Assembly: GCA_034231615.1 (NCBI GenBank)
Contig: CM067306.1
Coordinates: 38,645,530 to 38,709,529 of the forward strand
Length of the DNA: 64,000 nt
DNA from: Meghimatium bilineatum
Lineage: Eukaryota; Mollusca; Gastropoda; Stylommatophora; Philomycidae
Direction of reading: 5' to 3'
The position numbers and the translations under genes were made by a program. Shown piece after piece: positions 11,005 to 21,814 of this stretch (position 1 is its first letter; the number at the start of each line of letters is the position of its first letter). Under the pieces are notes generated by a model. The model saw nothing but the letters and a program-made list of their open reading frames with translations, was not told where the DNA came from and did not search any database.

Positions 11005-11134
11005 AACAGTAGATCTCCGTAGTCATATCGCTAGTTTAGTAAGCCAGCCGTACGAGAGAACTGGTTCTCGCACTTACATGCTGGTCACTATTCGCAAAGC
11101 TAACAACGGTCATCCACATTTGTATAAATAACCA
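11005..11134. repeat. Dispersed repeat with 14-bp palindrome, copy 1
   Basis: Contains agtaagccagccgtacgaga, the palindrome gagaactggttctc, and cttacatgctggtcactatt. A near-identical copy is at 13200-13330, and diverged copies are at 14205-14300 and 52114-52200. The copies at 11005 and 13200 are directly followed by the 45-bp minisatellite unit. Confidence 0.9.
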
Positions 11135-11578
11135 AACTGTCAGAGGATATCCGACAAGTTGGAGAATGTCACAGTAACAAACTGTCAGAGGATATCTGAC
11201 AAGGTGGAGAGTGTCACAGTAACAAACTGTCAGAGGATATCTGACAAGGTGGAGAGTGTCACAGTAACAAACTGTCAGAGGATATCTGACAAGGTGGAGA
11301 GTGTCACAGTAACAAACTGTCAGAGGATATCCAACAAGGTGGAGAGTGTCACAGTAACAAACTGTCAGAGGATATCTGACAAGGTGGAGAGTGTCACAGT
11401 AACAAACTGTCAGAGGATATCGGACAAGGTGGAGAGTGTCACAGTAACAAACTGTCAGAGGATATCCGACAAGTTGGAGTGTCACAGTAACAAACTGTCA
11501 GAGGATATCCGACAAGTTGGAGTGTCACAGTAACAAACTGTCAGAGGATATCCGACAAGTTGGAGTGTCACAGTAACA
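11135..11578. repeat. Minisatellite, 45-bp unit, about 10 copies
   Basis: Unit core gtgtcacagtaacaaactgt then cagaggatatctgacaag. The last units lose 'gaga' (41 bp). Because 45 is a multiple of 3, long open frames appear on both strands, but they are uniform repeats ending at array edges. A poly-C/poly-A tract follows at 11580-11601. Confidence 0.95.
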
Positions 11579-11794
11579 AACCCCCCCCCCAAAAAAAAAC
11601 CCCAATAATCCGGATAATGTAATATTGTTACTGGTCTAACTAATAACTAACAAATATTAAATTTAATGTTAAAAAAATAACAACAGCAAATGAACAAATG
11701 TTGCGACCAGAATTTACTGAAGTCAATTCTCTACATCGTGTGAGCCATTTCCTTCTTCTTTTTCTGCGTTCGTTGTCACATTCCTGCAGACTAG

Positions 11795-12810
11795 ACAACT
11801 GATACTACCACTACTATCATCACTAGAACAGCTTCTACAACTAGTACTATCATCACTAGAACAGCTTCTACAACTAGTACTGTCATCACTAGAACAACTT
11901 CTACAACTAGTACTGTCATCACTAGAACAACTTCTACAACTAGTACTGTCATCACTAGAACAACTTCTACAACGAGTACTGTCATCACTAGAACAACTTC
12001 TACAACTAGTACTGTCATCACTAGAACAACTTCTACAACGAGTACTGTCATCACTGAACAACTTCTACAACGAGTACTGTCATCACTAGGATAAATTCTA
12101 CAACGAGTACTGTCATCACTAGAACAACTTCTACAACGAGTACTGTCATCACTAGGACAACTTCTACAACGAGTACTGTCATCACTAGGACAACTTCTAC
12201 AACTAGTACTGTCATCACTAGAACAACTTCTACAACTAGTACTGTCATCACTAGGACAACTTCTACAACTAGTACTGTCATCACTAGAACAGCTTCTACA
12301 ACTAGTACTGTCATCACTAGAACAACTTCTACAACTAGTACTGTCATCACTAGAACAACTTCTACAACTAGTACTGTCATCACTAGAACAACTTCTACAA
12401 CGAGTACTGTCATCACTAGAACAACTTCTACAACTAGTACTGTCATCACTAGAACAACTTCTACAACGAGTACTATCATCACTAGAACAACTTCTACAAC
12501 GAGTACTGTCATCACTGAACAACTTCTACAACGAGTACTGTCATCACTAGGACAACTTCTACAACGAGTACTGTCATCACTAGGACAACTTCTACAACGA
12601 GTACTGTCATCACTAGGACAACTTCTACAACGAGTACTGTCATCACTAGGACAACTTCTACAACGAGTACTGTCATCACTAGGACAACTTCTACAACGAG
12701 TACTGTCATCACTAGAACAACTTCTACAACGAGTACTGTCATCACTAGGACAACTTCTACAACGAATACTGTCATCACTAGGACAACTTCTACAACGAGT
12801 ACTGCAAATT
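11795..12810. repeat. Minisatellite, 33-bp unit, about 30 copies
   Basis: Core actagaacaacttctacaac then tagtactgtcatc. Alternation of gaacaa/ggacaa and ctagt/cgagt forms blocks: the right third is almost purely ggacaa plus cgagt. The unit is 11 codons, which keeps frames open on the minus strand (up to about 240 aa). Nothing else suggests a protein. Confidence 0.95.
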
Positions 12811-12894
12811 ACTACTATTCGTACTATCTACTCTGACTGCACATACACACGGATTACTGAAGAATAAAAGACTTTAAACTGGTCACACCCGTTG

Positions 12895-12975
12895 GTATGT
12901 CAATACTTTTCATTGGCTTGTCACACACACAAATACGCAATGACCAATGAAAATCAAGAAAACCTACAATAGTAA
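12895..12975. mobile_element. Palindromic MITE core, copy 1
   Basis: ttttcattgg and ccaatgaaaatc face each other across a loop of about 35 bp. The same arrangement occurs near 15977, 31640, 38434 and (diverged) 61690. Confidence 0.6.
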
Positions 12976-13015
12976 TCTAATTATTAATATAAATACTGAT
13001 AATAATTATTCATCT

Positions 13016-13185
13016 GTGTTCATTCACAAACTCCAGAAGATTTCAGGATGTAGTCCGGAGAACGGAATTCATTATGCTATTTTTTTTTAAATTTGACGCG
13101 ATATCTACATATTTTAACTAGACACATCCGACTTCATAAAAGCTTGTATATAAATTATGGCTCTCTGGATGGTACAGCCAAATCC
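13016..13185 (-). mobile_element. SINE A, partial
   Basis: On the plus strand: gttcattcacaaactccag, caggatgtagtccggagaac, gacacatccgacttcat and a ggatggtacagcc end, in the order expected for a reversed SINE A. A poly-T insertion lies in the middle. Confidence 0.8.
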
Positions 13186-13199
13186 ACTAATAAAATCCT

Positions 13200-13412
13200 G
13201 ATTCGCCTCTGATGAATCTCCGTAGCCATATCGCTAGTATAGTAAGCCAGCCGTACGAGAGAACTGGTTCTCGCACTTACATGCTGGTCACTATTCGCAA
13301 TGCTAACAACGGTCATTCACATTTGTATAAATAACCAAACATCAAAGGATATCCGACAAGTTGGAGAATGTCACAGTAACAAACTGTCAGAGGATATCCG
13401 ACAAGGATATGG
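13200..13412. repeat. Duplicate of 11005-11220 with only two 45-bp units
   Basis: Matches 11005-11134 almost base for base, including agtaagccagccgtacgaga, then runs into gatatccgacaagttggag and gtcacagtaacaaactgtc. Only one full and one partial minisatellite unit are present, against about ten in the first copy. Confidence 0.9.
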
Positions 13413-13496
13413 TAGTTAACATTGACGTTATTGTTTGCTATCCTTTCGGCCCTCGATAACACGTCGACTGATAATACCTGTATTAATAGTATGTGT

Positions 13497-14165
13497 TGCA
13501 TTCGTTCTGAAACTACTGCTGGATGTCTCATGTAACAGGACAGTGATCCTATTAGATCTCTATTGTAGCAGGACAATGATCCTATTAGATCTCTATTGTA
13601 GCAGGACAATGATCCTATTTAGCAGGACAACCATCCTATTAGATCTCTAATGTACCAGGACAACCATCCTATTAGATCTCTAATGTACCAGGACAACCAT
13701 CCTATTAGATCTCTAATGTACCAGGACAACCATCCTATTAGATCTCTATTGTAGCAGGACAATGATCCTATTTAGCAGGACAACCATCCTATTAGATCTC
13801 TATTGTAGCAGGACAATGATCCTATTAGATCTCTATTGTAGCAGGACAATGATCCTATTTAGCAGGACAATGATCCTATTAGATCTCTATTGTAGCAGGA
13901 CAATGATCCTATTAGATCTCTATTGTAGCAGGACAATGATCATATTATATATCTATTGTAGCAGGACAATGGTCCTACTAGATCCCTCTTTGAGCAGGAC
14001 AATTGCCATACTAGATACCTCTTTCAGCAGGACAATTGCACTACTAGATCTCTCTTTCAGCAGGACAATAGTCCTACTAGATTTCCAGCAGAATGCACTC
14101 TAGAACGGAAATGGGTTGTGTCTCTGTTATGCATACTCCAATGGTCCTACATATCCGACTTCGAC
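13497..14165 (-). mobile_element. SINE B with an internal segment expanded into a minisatellite
   Basis: Both outer parts are SINE B on the minus strand. The left edge (13497-13545) has ttcgttctgaaactactgct. The right edge (14080-14165) has agatttccagcagaatgc, gaacggaaatgggttgtg and catatccgacttcg. Between them about 17 units of roughly 33 bp repeat gtagcaggacaatgatccta plus ttagatctctatt, with a short variant joining at tatttagcagg. Read in SINE orientation the unit is the SINE B segment that normally lies once between ctgctgg and agagagatcc. So a normal 160-bp element has grown to about 670 bp. Confidence 0.88.
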
Positions 14166-14925
14166 GGTGGTAAGTAATACGTTCAGTGTTTCAATTCCAC
14201 TAAGCGGTGAATATATGTAACCATATCGCTAGTAGGCCAATCGTACATTGCAATGTGAGTATACACTATAAACACTGCACATAATGAACGCTGACCACCA
14301 ATATGAAAACTAGGTAAGGTCAAAGTGCTTGACTTTATGCCTCTTTCACTATGGACTTGACCACAGACACACACATTAATATTACTAACTTGTCTCGTAT
14401 ATTATTAGTTTCTACTACGTTTACTACTACATTTCTTCATTTTACTATTGTCATTACAATTACTTTTAGAGTTATAGGCGTAAAGTAAAGTATAAGTCTT
14501 CACTGTGACCTTTGTTCTAGTTTCGAGGTATTTCCTAACCTTTGTTGTGTGATTTGGCAACCTTTAGTACTTAGAGTACGGTTAGGATTAGAAATAACTT
14601 TTCTAATGTGTGCGCGCACCTCGCTCCATGTGTAGCGGGCAGAAATAATTATCGCTCACTACAAATCATAGACATTTTTTTTTTAAATATGTAAATTGGA
14701 AAAGAAGCAGATTATGCAAAGTTCGTCTGTGTCTAGAGTTGACCTCAGGGATTGTTGGGATGTGATGTCACGGATTAATTTCTTTGGCCATTAATTTCAT
14801 TGGTGTTACACGGAAATCCGTGAGGTTGGATAGTTAAAAATGTAAACAGTGTGCTATTTATAGCACAGTGAAGACTTAATCTTTACTTTTACCAGCGTTA
14901 TAATTATTACTACTATTACAGCTGC
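14166..14925. other. Unassigned stretch
   Basis: No gene recognised. At 14205-14300 the words ccatatcgctagtaggcc and cgtacattg recall the 11005 repeat in diverged form. The rest is AT-rich. Confidence 0.5.
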
Positions 14926-14929
14926 AGTC

Positions 14930-15175
14930 TATATCTACAACAACCATAGCTACATCTACTATAACAACTACCACAACCAATGCTACATCTACTACAACAA
15001 CTACCACAACCATTGCTACATCTACTACAACAACTACCACTGCTACATCTACTACAACAACTACCACAACCATTGCTACATCTACTACAACAACTACCAC
15101 AACCATTGCTACATCTACTACAACAACTACCACAACCATTGCTACATCTATTACAACTACACTGCTGCAGCTACT
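14930..15175. repeat. Minisatellite, 33-bp unit, about 7 copies
   Basis: Unit with tacatctactacaacaact then accacaaccattgc. One unit is shortened by a deletion. It is CA/CT-rich and yields valine- or leucine-rich open frames that are by-products. Confidence 0.93.
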
Positions 15176-15900
15176 ACTACTCTTGCACAGTGTATATATA
15201 AAACACATCAACATACCTGTGTCTGAAATATATTCCTACTGGCTGCCGTACTCAGGTAACTGATCTGTCATCACTCAATAACTAAGCATGACATAATTAT
15301 CAAGGAACACTCAGTGAAGGATTGATTTCTACACACCAACCTTCAACCTTTAAAGTTTTCTCAACACGTATGATTTTAAATGTATATTCTGACACATGAA
15401 CTGGCAACACTGAAATATAATTTTGTAATCACGTTCATATATAATAATTTACATAACTATATCATCCCAGAATGCACAGTGGTATAATGTTCCCACTCCA
15501 CGGTGTTTTCAAAGCTAACATGAATCACTTCTATTTTTAGGCGTCATTGTCAAAAACTTTCAACCAGTTGACTTTACGACGCAAGTCTACACGTTAGGCC
15601 TATATTTTCAACTAATCATTCTTATTTTTATTTATATGCTTTCTTACAAATATATGCCAACGTATTAATAATTTGTATGATTACAAATATATAATAGTTT
15701 TTTTTTATTTAATGGACCTAGTTTCGATATATTTCACTGTCTGTCAAAGTGATAATTACTACTAAACATTGAGTTGGAAAACGTTGGTTTTATAGGCCAA
15801 TGTATGATCAAGATAATCTAAAAGGAACTACTTTTACTGGTTTTTACGTCTTGTCTTATCACTAAATGTGTTCTTACGTGAAATCTCCATACATGTATAC
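15176..15900. other. Unassigned AT-rich stretch
   Basis: I see no gene, RNA or repeat with a recognisable partner in the window. Confidence 0.5.
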
Positions 15901-15902
15901 TA

Positions 15903-16125
15903 ATTGCCGAGTCTCTCTAGAATATACAATCTTGTCGACTCACTGTTTACATTTTTCACAAGTGGCGATATTTCACTTATTCCGTAATTTTCATTGATCA
16001 TCTGTATGTATACATTGTGTCAATGCCCAATGAAAATCACGGAAAAAGACAAATAGTGTCAGTTTTGATTGATAGATAGATGTATCCACATGACTGTATA
16101 AATAACGAGAGTCTCGGTTATTATA
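15903..16125. mobile_element. Palindromic MITE, best copy
   Basis: The outer ends read ccgagtctctc (near 15907) and gagagtctcgg (near 16117), inverted with one mismatch. The inner arms are ttccgtaattttcattg and caatgaaaatcacggaa, inverted with one mismatch, around a loop with tgtatacattgtg. The whole unit is about 215 bp and is a long hairpin. No coding capacity. Internal arms recur at four other loci. Confidence 0.7.
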
Positions 16126-16615
16126 GTCCGTTCAGATTCGTTTGCCGAGATGTTAAATTATTTTTATCAAAAACGTATTGTTCATTTGGATTGATCATTT
16201 GAAGTTAGGTTTAGAATAATAATGTCGCTATAGAAATATTTTTTTATCAAAGAAATGTGATCCAGTATCAAAGATACCTTATTTAACCTATATTAAAAAA
16301 AAGTTAATCTAAATTATAAACAATCGCTGGATTATGTAGATGCTTACATCTCACAGCTGATTATTAAATATAAAGGCATGACCCTCACGGTAGAATGTGC
16401 ACCGTTCTAAAAGTAGTTGTTTCCACTGTACATTTGTATAAAGCAATGTTACATATGGAAATTCCCGTTTAGCACCAAATATTATTTTTCCTGAACTTAG
16501 AATTATGTGAAATCAAAAACGGCTATTGACTCGATTTCAAGTCACAAGTCAGAGGCACGTCTCAATATTTACAGAAAGTAGGCGGCACTAAGCATATTAC
16601 CTTCTGCAAGTCTAT

Positions 16616-17898
16616 GTGAGAATGAATCTGAAAGCGAAATATTTTACTGAGCATAACATTGCTATAAAGATTTATCAATACTTCTGCAGAGAGCGTAAAA
16701 AGGGACATCTTTATTGTTCTTTATCAAATCCTGAGAAGAGAACAATGCATATTTTAGGTTTGTGTAAACGTTCATTTGATCGAATAGTGGAAGCAAGCGG
16801 ATATTTATTGCCAACAAATTCACGAAAGCAAGGAAGGAAAGAAAAGATAGATAGTTTCGATAAGGACCTAGTAAAAAGAGAAATATGTAGAATGTTTGAT
16901 AAAAACGAAGATGTGACACTTAGAAAGTTGAAGATTTGGCTGAAAACTAATAACGACATTGAAATATCAAAAACTTTATTATGGAAAACTGTAAGAAATG
17001 CAGGCTTCACCTTTAGAAAGTATGCTGGTGGAAAAAACATTATTTGTGAAAAGCCACATCTGGTAGCTCTTAGAAGCAAGTATTTACGTGAAGTGAAGGG
17101 AATGCGCGAGAATGGTTATGATATTGTGTATTTAGATGAAACTTGGATCAACGCTCATCATACAAATGAAAAGGAATGGCAGTTAGCAGATGGAAGTATT
17201 AAAAGATCAGTACCAAGTAGTAAAGGGCAACGTTTGATAGTTGCACATGCAGGTAGCAGACATAATGGGTTGTTGCAGAATGCTCATCTAATTTTCATTT
17301 CAAAATCCATTGACAATAGAGACTACCACTCCGAAATGAATGGGCACATATTCGAAGACTGGATCGAAAAAAGTATTCTTCCAATATTAGATAGACCTTC
17401 TTGTCTGATAATGGACAATGCTTCATACCATAACGTAGTGAAAGTAGAAGATAGAATCCCAACATCATCAAGTACAAAAGATGCAATCAAAACGTGGCTC
17501 ATAAAAGAACACATACCAGTTACCGACAGGTACTTGAAACCAAATTGCTTAACCTTGTAAAACAGACACAACGAACAAAGATATTTAAAATAGACAAGTT
17601 AATTGAAGAACATGGTCATAGATGTTTGAGACTACCTCCATATCATGCACACTTAAATCCTATAGAGCTAATTTGGGCAAAAGTTAAAGGACACGTAGCA
17701 TCTACAAATACAACTTTCAAATTATGTGATATTGAGACACTTACAAATCAGGCTCTATCAAATATACATAAAGACTACTGGGTGAAATGTGAGGATCATG
17801 TGTTACGCCAAGAAGAGGAATATTGGAAAAAGGAAGGTTTGTTGTTTGTTCAGCCGAAAACAGTAATCGACCTATTTGACTCGTCTGATTATGAATGA
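16616..17898 (+). pseudogene. IS630/Tc1/mariner-type transposase, DD82E-like, one frameshift
   Basis: The first frame (16616-17560, 314 codons) has an N-terminal helix-turn-helix region (about residues 30-130, with GLCKRSFDRIVEASGYL and TLRKLKIWLK). It then carries the DDE_3 catalytic core: VYLDETWINAHHT holds the first D (residue 174, 17135-17137) and CLIMDNASYHNV the second (residue 267, 17414-17416). Near 17540 the frame breaks. Reading continues one frame over (to 17898) with LRLPPYHAHLNPIELIW, whose E (17665-17667) is the third catalytic residue. There are 248 bases between the second D and the E, that is 82 codons after removing a 2-base insertion, or 83 after adding one lost base. This is far longer than DD34D/E and fits the group described as Sailor (DD82E). 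All three catalytic residues are kept and only one break is seen, so the copy is young or the break is a sequencing error. Terminal inverted repeats were not located. The start ATG is the first in frame and uncertain. Confidence 0.88.
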
Positions 17899-18039
17899 TC
17901 ATTACTCTGATTAAGTCTACACTAAAAAAAAGTTTGATTTGCAAAATTTACAAGTTGATTTGTAAAACATTTCATTGCTCAATACCACCCAAGCAATTCA
18001 AAAAAATGTTATAAGCAAACCATCAACCATTACTTATAA

Positions 18040-18180
18040 AAATTAGCCCGCTTGATTCAATACAGAAGTTCAGATATCTTGGATCAACTATTACAGACAA
18101 AATTTCCTTACATGAAGAAATATATGTACTTATTTCAAAGGCAGCGACAACATTTTGTTTTTTCTTCTCAATAACTGTCA
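18040..18180 (+). mobile_element. LINE reverse-transcriptase fragment
   Basis: The frame reads IQKFRYLGSTITDKISLHEE then ISKAATTF, the FxYLGS block that follows the catalytic region in non-LTR reverse transcriptases. It is only about 45 codons, ending in stops. Confidence 0.75.
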
Positions 18181-18272
18181 GAATTTAAGTGACCATGTTT
18201 AACTATGTCAAAATATTAACTCACCCCTTCCCCCTTGTAATTTTGCTTAAGTATTTCCAGATTATAGAAAAA

Positions 18273-18435
18273 AATATTCCGCCAAAGACGGATGTGTCGG
18301 GCCATTGGCGCAAATAAACGGCGACACAAGGCATTTCCATTCTCTGGACTACATCCTTCTGGAAATCTATTAGGACCATGGTCCTGATACAAGAGATATC
18401 CAGTGAGAGTTTGAGAATGAACGCAGAAGAAGAAG
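18273..18435 (+). mobile_element. SINE B, full length
   Basis: Starts ccgccaaagacggatgtg, has ctctggactacatccttctg and aggaccatggtcctgatac, and ends gaatgaacgcagaagaagaag. The inner 14-mer aggaccatggtcct is a perfect palindrome. Target duplication not evident. Confidence 0.88.
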
Positions 18436-18439
18436 AAAA

Positions 18440-19281
18440 TGTTTTTATATTCAAACAATTTAATTGGTGTATAAAATAGTATTGTTGACGTAAACTTTTA
18501 CTAACCTCCACCATTCCTCTCCTATTTCACACACTATCGAACATTTTCAGGTGTTTCTCCTATGCCTTGCAAGCCGTGATGCTTATTTTTTAATCCATGG
18601 ATAATTTATTGTTGACTGATGATCCTGGGTGTGAAAAGTGGTCAACAACCTCCAGCTCATAACCAGCAACGACAATATGCGGCTGTTTCTGTGATCTACG
18701 CTAATTGACATGAACTTATAACCCATATCTGCCATCTACCGATTTCTTCCGAGAATCATCAAGGTCAGGGATGGAGTATACCTCTCTAAATGTGCATTGC
18801 ACAATACCCAGACGGATGTATAGAGAGATTATGTGCTGCCCATGCAACACGATCCCTCTATTTCTCCTTGTATTATTTCCAAAGAAAAGGTTTTTACTAC
18901 TACATTTGGGACAGGGCAAGCTGCAAGAGTTGCCAGATTAGCAGGACCGTATTGTATGGAATGTATTATTATTATTACTACCTATAGGACAACAATTCTG
19001 TCTGCTATTTATGCACGTTCTCAACAAATATAAATTTGATAAAAAATAAGCAAATAGCTGAATCATGTCCACATTTAGACAAGTGTGACTGACGTTTAGA
19101 ATATGCTAAAATGGTATTCACTGTAGCCAGTCATAGTCAAAATGTGTCAACATTGAAACAATTTGTGAGCCATTAGTTTCAGATCTGTATGTGTTTGTTC
19201 GAGATCCCACAGTCAATAGAGCTTGCTGATCGCATTTGCCGGGCCACATTATCTTCGACTTCAGGAAGTAACAAACATATC
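18440..19281. other. Unassigned stretch
   Basis: No gene recognised. Near 18611-18645 ttgttgac and gtcaacaa form an 8-bp inverted pair around ctgatgatcctgggtgtgaa (see rejected items). Confidence 0.5.
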
Positions 19282-19295
19282 ATCTGAACACATTT

Positions 19296-19570
19296 CGCCC
19301 GTGTGTTGCAGGGGCCCGAAAGGGGAGCAAAGATTAGCAACACTGTTTACCTTTCACGCATGTCGTAAAAGGCGACTAAGGAGGTTATGGGATGAAGTTG
19401 GCTGTCCCATCCTATATAGGGTCGGTGACCCAGAGCCATGCTGAAGTCGGATATGTCAGGTCGAAATGCGCTGATATCGCAGCAATGTTGTAAACCATGA
19501 TGAAACTCATTACGTTCTCCAGACTGCATCCTGCTAATCTGCAGGAGTTTGAGAACGAACGCAGAAGAAG
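19296..19570 (+). mobile_element. SINE A, full length with target duplication
   Basis: A 275-bp unit. The head is tgcaggggcccgaaagggga, then ttcacgcatgtcgtaaaagg, cgactaaggaggttatggg, gatgaagttggctgtcccat and ccatgctgaagtcggatatg. The 3' half matches SINE B (cagactgcatcctgct, aggagtttgagaacgaacgc) and the tail is agaagaag. The flanking 14-mers atctgaacacattt (19282-19295) and atctgaacatattt (19571-19584) are a target duplication with one mismatch. It is the reference copy for the family in this window. Confidence 0.92.
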
Positions 19571-19584
19571 ATCTGAACATATTT

Positions 19585-20341
19585 GAAATGGGTAGTTGAC
19601 CTGATGACTAACTGAAATCCTGAATGGATGTGTGACTGTAATACCAGTTACAGGTGGTTCTACTCCAAGTGAGAGGTACTTGTTCATGACCATCTTACAA
19701 TCTCCAAAGCATACTAAAGATGAGAGTATTGATTCCTCTTTATATCTATACTCAAAACAGTTCAAATTGCATGTTCACAGACAAGAAATATTGTTGTTAT
19801 AACCGACTTTTTGTAACTTTATTTTCTTGCGTTCGCGGCTAAATAATCAACACGAAGGTTCGTGCGATTTCCGTCAGCAGTGTAGGTACGTTGTGCCACC
19901 TTTATGCATCATATACGCCCAGTACTTCCGATTACGGCGTTCCTTGACGTTTCAGCCGTGCTACCTTAGCCTGTGACAACCTTCTTATTTGCCGCCATGA
20001 GGCGAACATTTATTGACTGTTATTCACGTCTTCCACGAGGTGTTTCGCATCCAGTGAACCAGTCTTGTGTAATTAGACGTATTGTGCTCGACAGTAGAGT
20101 TAGGCGCGCGCTGGTTTGACACGTGGGCTTCTGTGTGTTCTGGAGCATGAACAGCACGTTTCACATACACAACGCTGCTCTGTGTTTCCTTTTCCAGATG
20201 TATTGTGTACGCTTTGGATCACCATATCTTAGTGATCTACCCATATCGGGACATTGACATTGGCCGCCCCTCTAATGTTTCTGCGATTTTGGCTGGCAGA
20301 GACGAGATATTGCTTCTCTCTTTGCAAGCAATTCTCATTTA
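19585..20341. other. Unassigned stretch
   Basis: No gene recognised. 19830-20330 is somewhat GC-richer than its surroundings, with no clear open frame and no repeat partner in the window. Confidence 0.5.
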
Positions 20342-20349
20342 GTCTTCAG

Positions 20350-20559
20350 CAGTGTTTCCCGTCCGTTTTTTTACCATGCCCCATCCTAGTCTTTGTAAAA
20401 TGCTTATGCCCCCCGCCCCTTTGTAACATATAGGACCTACATATTTTTTAACATTAAAAAATTGTATTATTCCCACCTCCCCCGAACAAATCCCCCCCCC
20501 CCTCAAATTTCGCCCTTCCCCTCCCCCCGTTGTGGTGGGCCCCACGTTGGGAAACACTG
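20350..20559. mobile_element. hAT-type MITE 1
   Basis: Inverted ends cagtgtttccc and gggaaacactg bound 210 bp of C-rich, non-coding sequence. The 8-bp flanks gtcttcag (20342-20349) and gtctacag (20560-20567) are a target duplication with one mismatch, as expected for hAT elements. The same family is at 62073-62271. Confidence 0.88.
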
Positions 20560-20876
20560 GTCTACAGTCTACACTTTCACGTACATGTGTCTAAAAATAT
20601 TGGCCAAGAAGACAACAGGAGCAGCTGTATTTCTGTTTCCAGAGTGTACTACGAGAAGGTACTTTTAGGATCTTTGTTATTTGCTAACCCTGGCTCAACT
20701 GAGAGTATTGCGAGACCATTTGCACCCTGTTTCTGCAATAGTAATCACTTTGCAGTGGCTGTTTTGAGCGGCCCTTTCATCTTCACAACCGTCCGATTGC
20801 TTCCATAACATACACATAAAATTTTTCGAAAAGTCTTTAAAATTTCCCAAAACTTTTCATCCAAAGAAGAGAAAAT

Positions 20877-21017
20877 CGAGCACGCTGATAAATCAATCCT
20901 TATTATGGTAATAAAGTCAAACATAAACACCAAGTCCGATATATCGAGCACGCTGATAAATCAATCCTTATTATGGTAATAAAGTCAAACATAAACACCA
21001 AGTCCGATATATCGAGC
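20877..21017. repeat. Perfect 68-bp tandem duplication
   Basis: Two consecutive identical copies of a 68-bp segment starting cgagcacgctgataaatcaa, with the first bases of a third. The identity implies a very recent duplication or an assembly effect. Confidence 0.95.
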
Positions 21018-21029
21018 AACTAACAAAAC

Positions 21030-21125
21030 TAAACTGGCGAAACAACGCATCTTCGTTCTCTGAACTTCTTCCTGTTGCACATCTATTAGAATCATTTCAA
21101 AAGAGATCCATAGAAAGTTTGACAA
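21030..21125 (+). mobile_element. SINE B fragment
   Basis: caacgcatcttcgttctctg, cttcttcctgttgcaca, tctattagaatcat and aagagatcc follow SINE B order. The head is missing. Confidence 0.7.
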
Positions 21126-21417
21126 GCAACGATTAAAGCAACATAAAATTGACTATCACAAAGTTGATCTTCACAACTAAGGATAAACTCACTCGCTGAT
21201 CGCATGGAAATTAGGACTATATCAGCACTAACATTTTAACACGTTTTGTTTGCATCAAAATCGTTTACATTTGTTATGTTTATTTTCTATTTCTTATTTA
21301 AGACATCAATCATTGATAATTAATTAGATTTTAGGTTTGTGACCAGCTTGTAAGGACCGGAACTAGTTCTCTTGTACGACTAGCCTTTACGACACGACGG
21401 AATTTATTAGTTACCAC

Positions 21418-21552
21418 CACCGAAGTCGGATGTGTCAGGTCATTGGCTAAAACTGCAATACAACGCATTTTCGTTCTATGGACTACATTTTGCTGGAAAT
21501 CTAGTCGGAACATTGTCCACTATAATAGATATCTGTTGGGAGTTTGAGAAAT
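21418..21552 (+). mobile_element. SINE B, partial
   Basis: accgaagtcggatgtgtcag, attttgctggaaatctagtc, ggaacattgtccactataat and gggagtttgag follow SINE B order, diverged. Confidence 0.8.
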
Positions 21553-21814
21553 CTGCTTACAAGCGAAACTTTAACCTGATACAGCAATAAGGAACCAGCC
21601 GCCAGCAATATGAAACAAAGAGGCTTTTATTCAAGGTTTCCTGTTTATTATTAATGCAATATACTAGGCATCTGCGCGATGAAGCATGTCATGGATTTCT
21701 TGATACACGGATAAACTTCGGGATATCCAACGTCACAATAACAGTTGGTTCTAAACACATTTTTGGGAATAATTTTTATTTTACATTTCTGTGAGTTTTC
21801 AAGATGGTTTTCAT

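Noticed and set aside
11036..11485. 149-codon minus-strand frame with LVGYPLTVCYCDT repeats, and its plus-strand counterpart
   Set aside because: A 45-bp unit keeps both strands open. The duplicate locus at 13200 lacks the array and the frame.
11791..12778. Minus-strand frames of up to 243 codons rich in CSSDDSTSCRS
   Set aside because: They are a 33-bp repeat read in frame, with a second frame open at the same place. No start context or unique sequence is present.
11795..12810. The 33-bp array as a third expansion of the SINE B segment
   Set aside because: Unit length and aggacaa words are suggestive, but I could not align more than about 8 consecutive bases. The similarity is not better than chance by eye.
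18608..18650. Possible hammerhead ribozyme: ctgatga and gtgaaaa between ttgttgac and gtcaacaa
   Set aside because: The 8-bp outer stem is perfect, but no convincing stem II (tcctgggtgt) or properly placed cleavage triplet can be drawn. It is probably chance.
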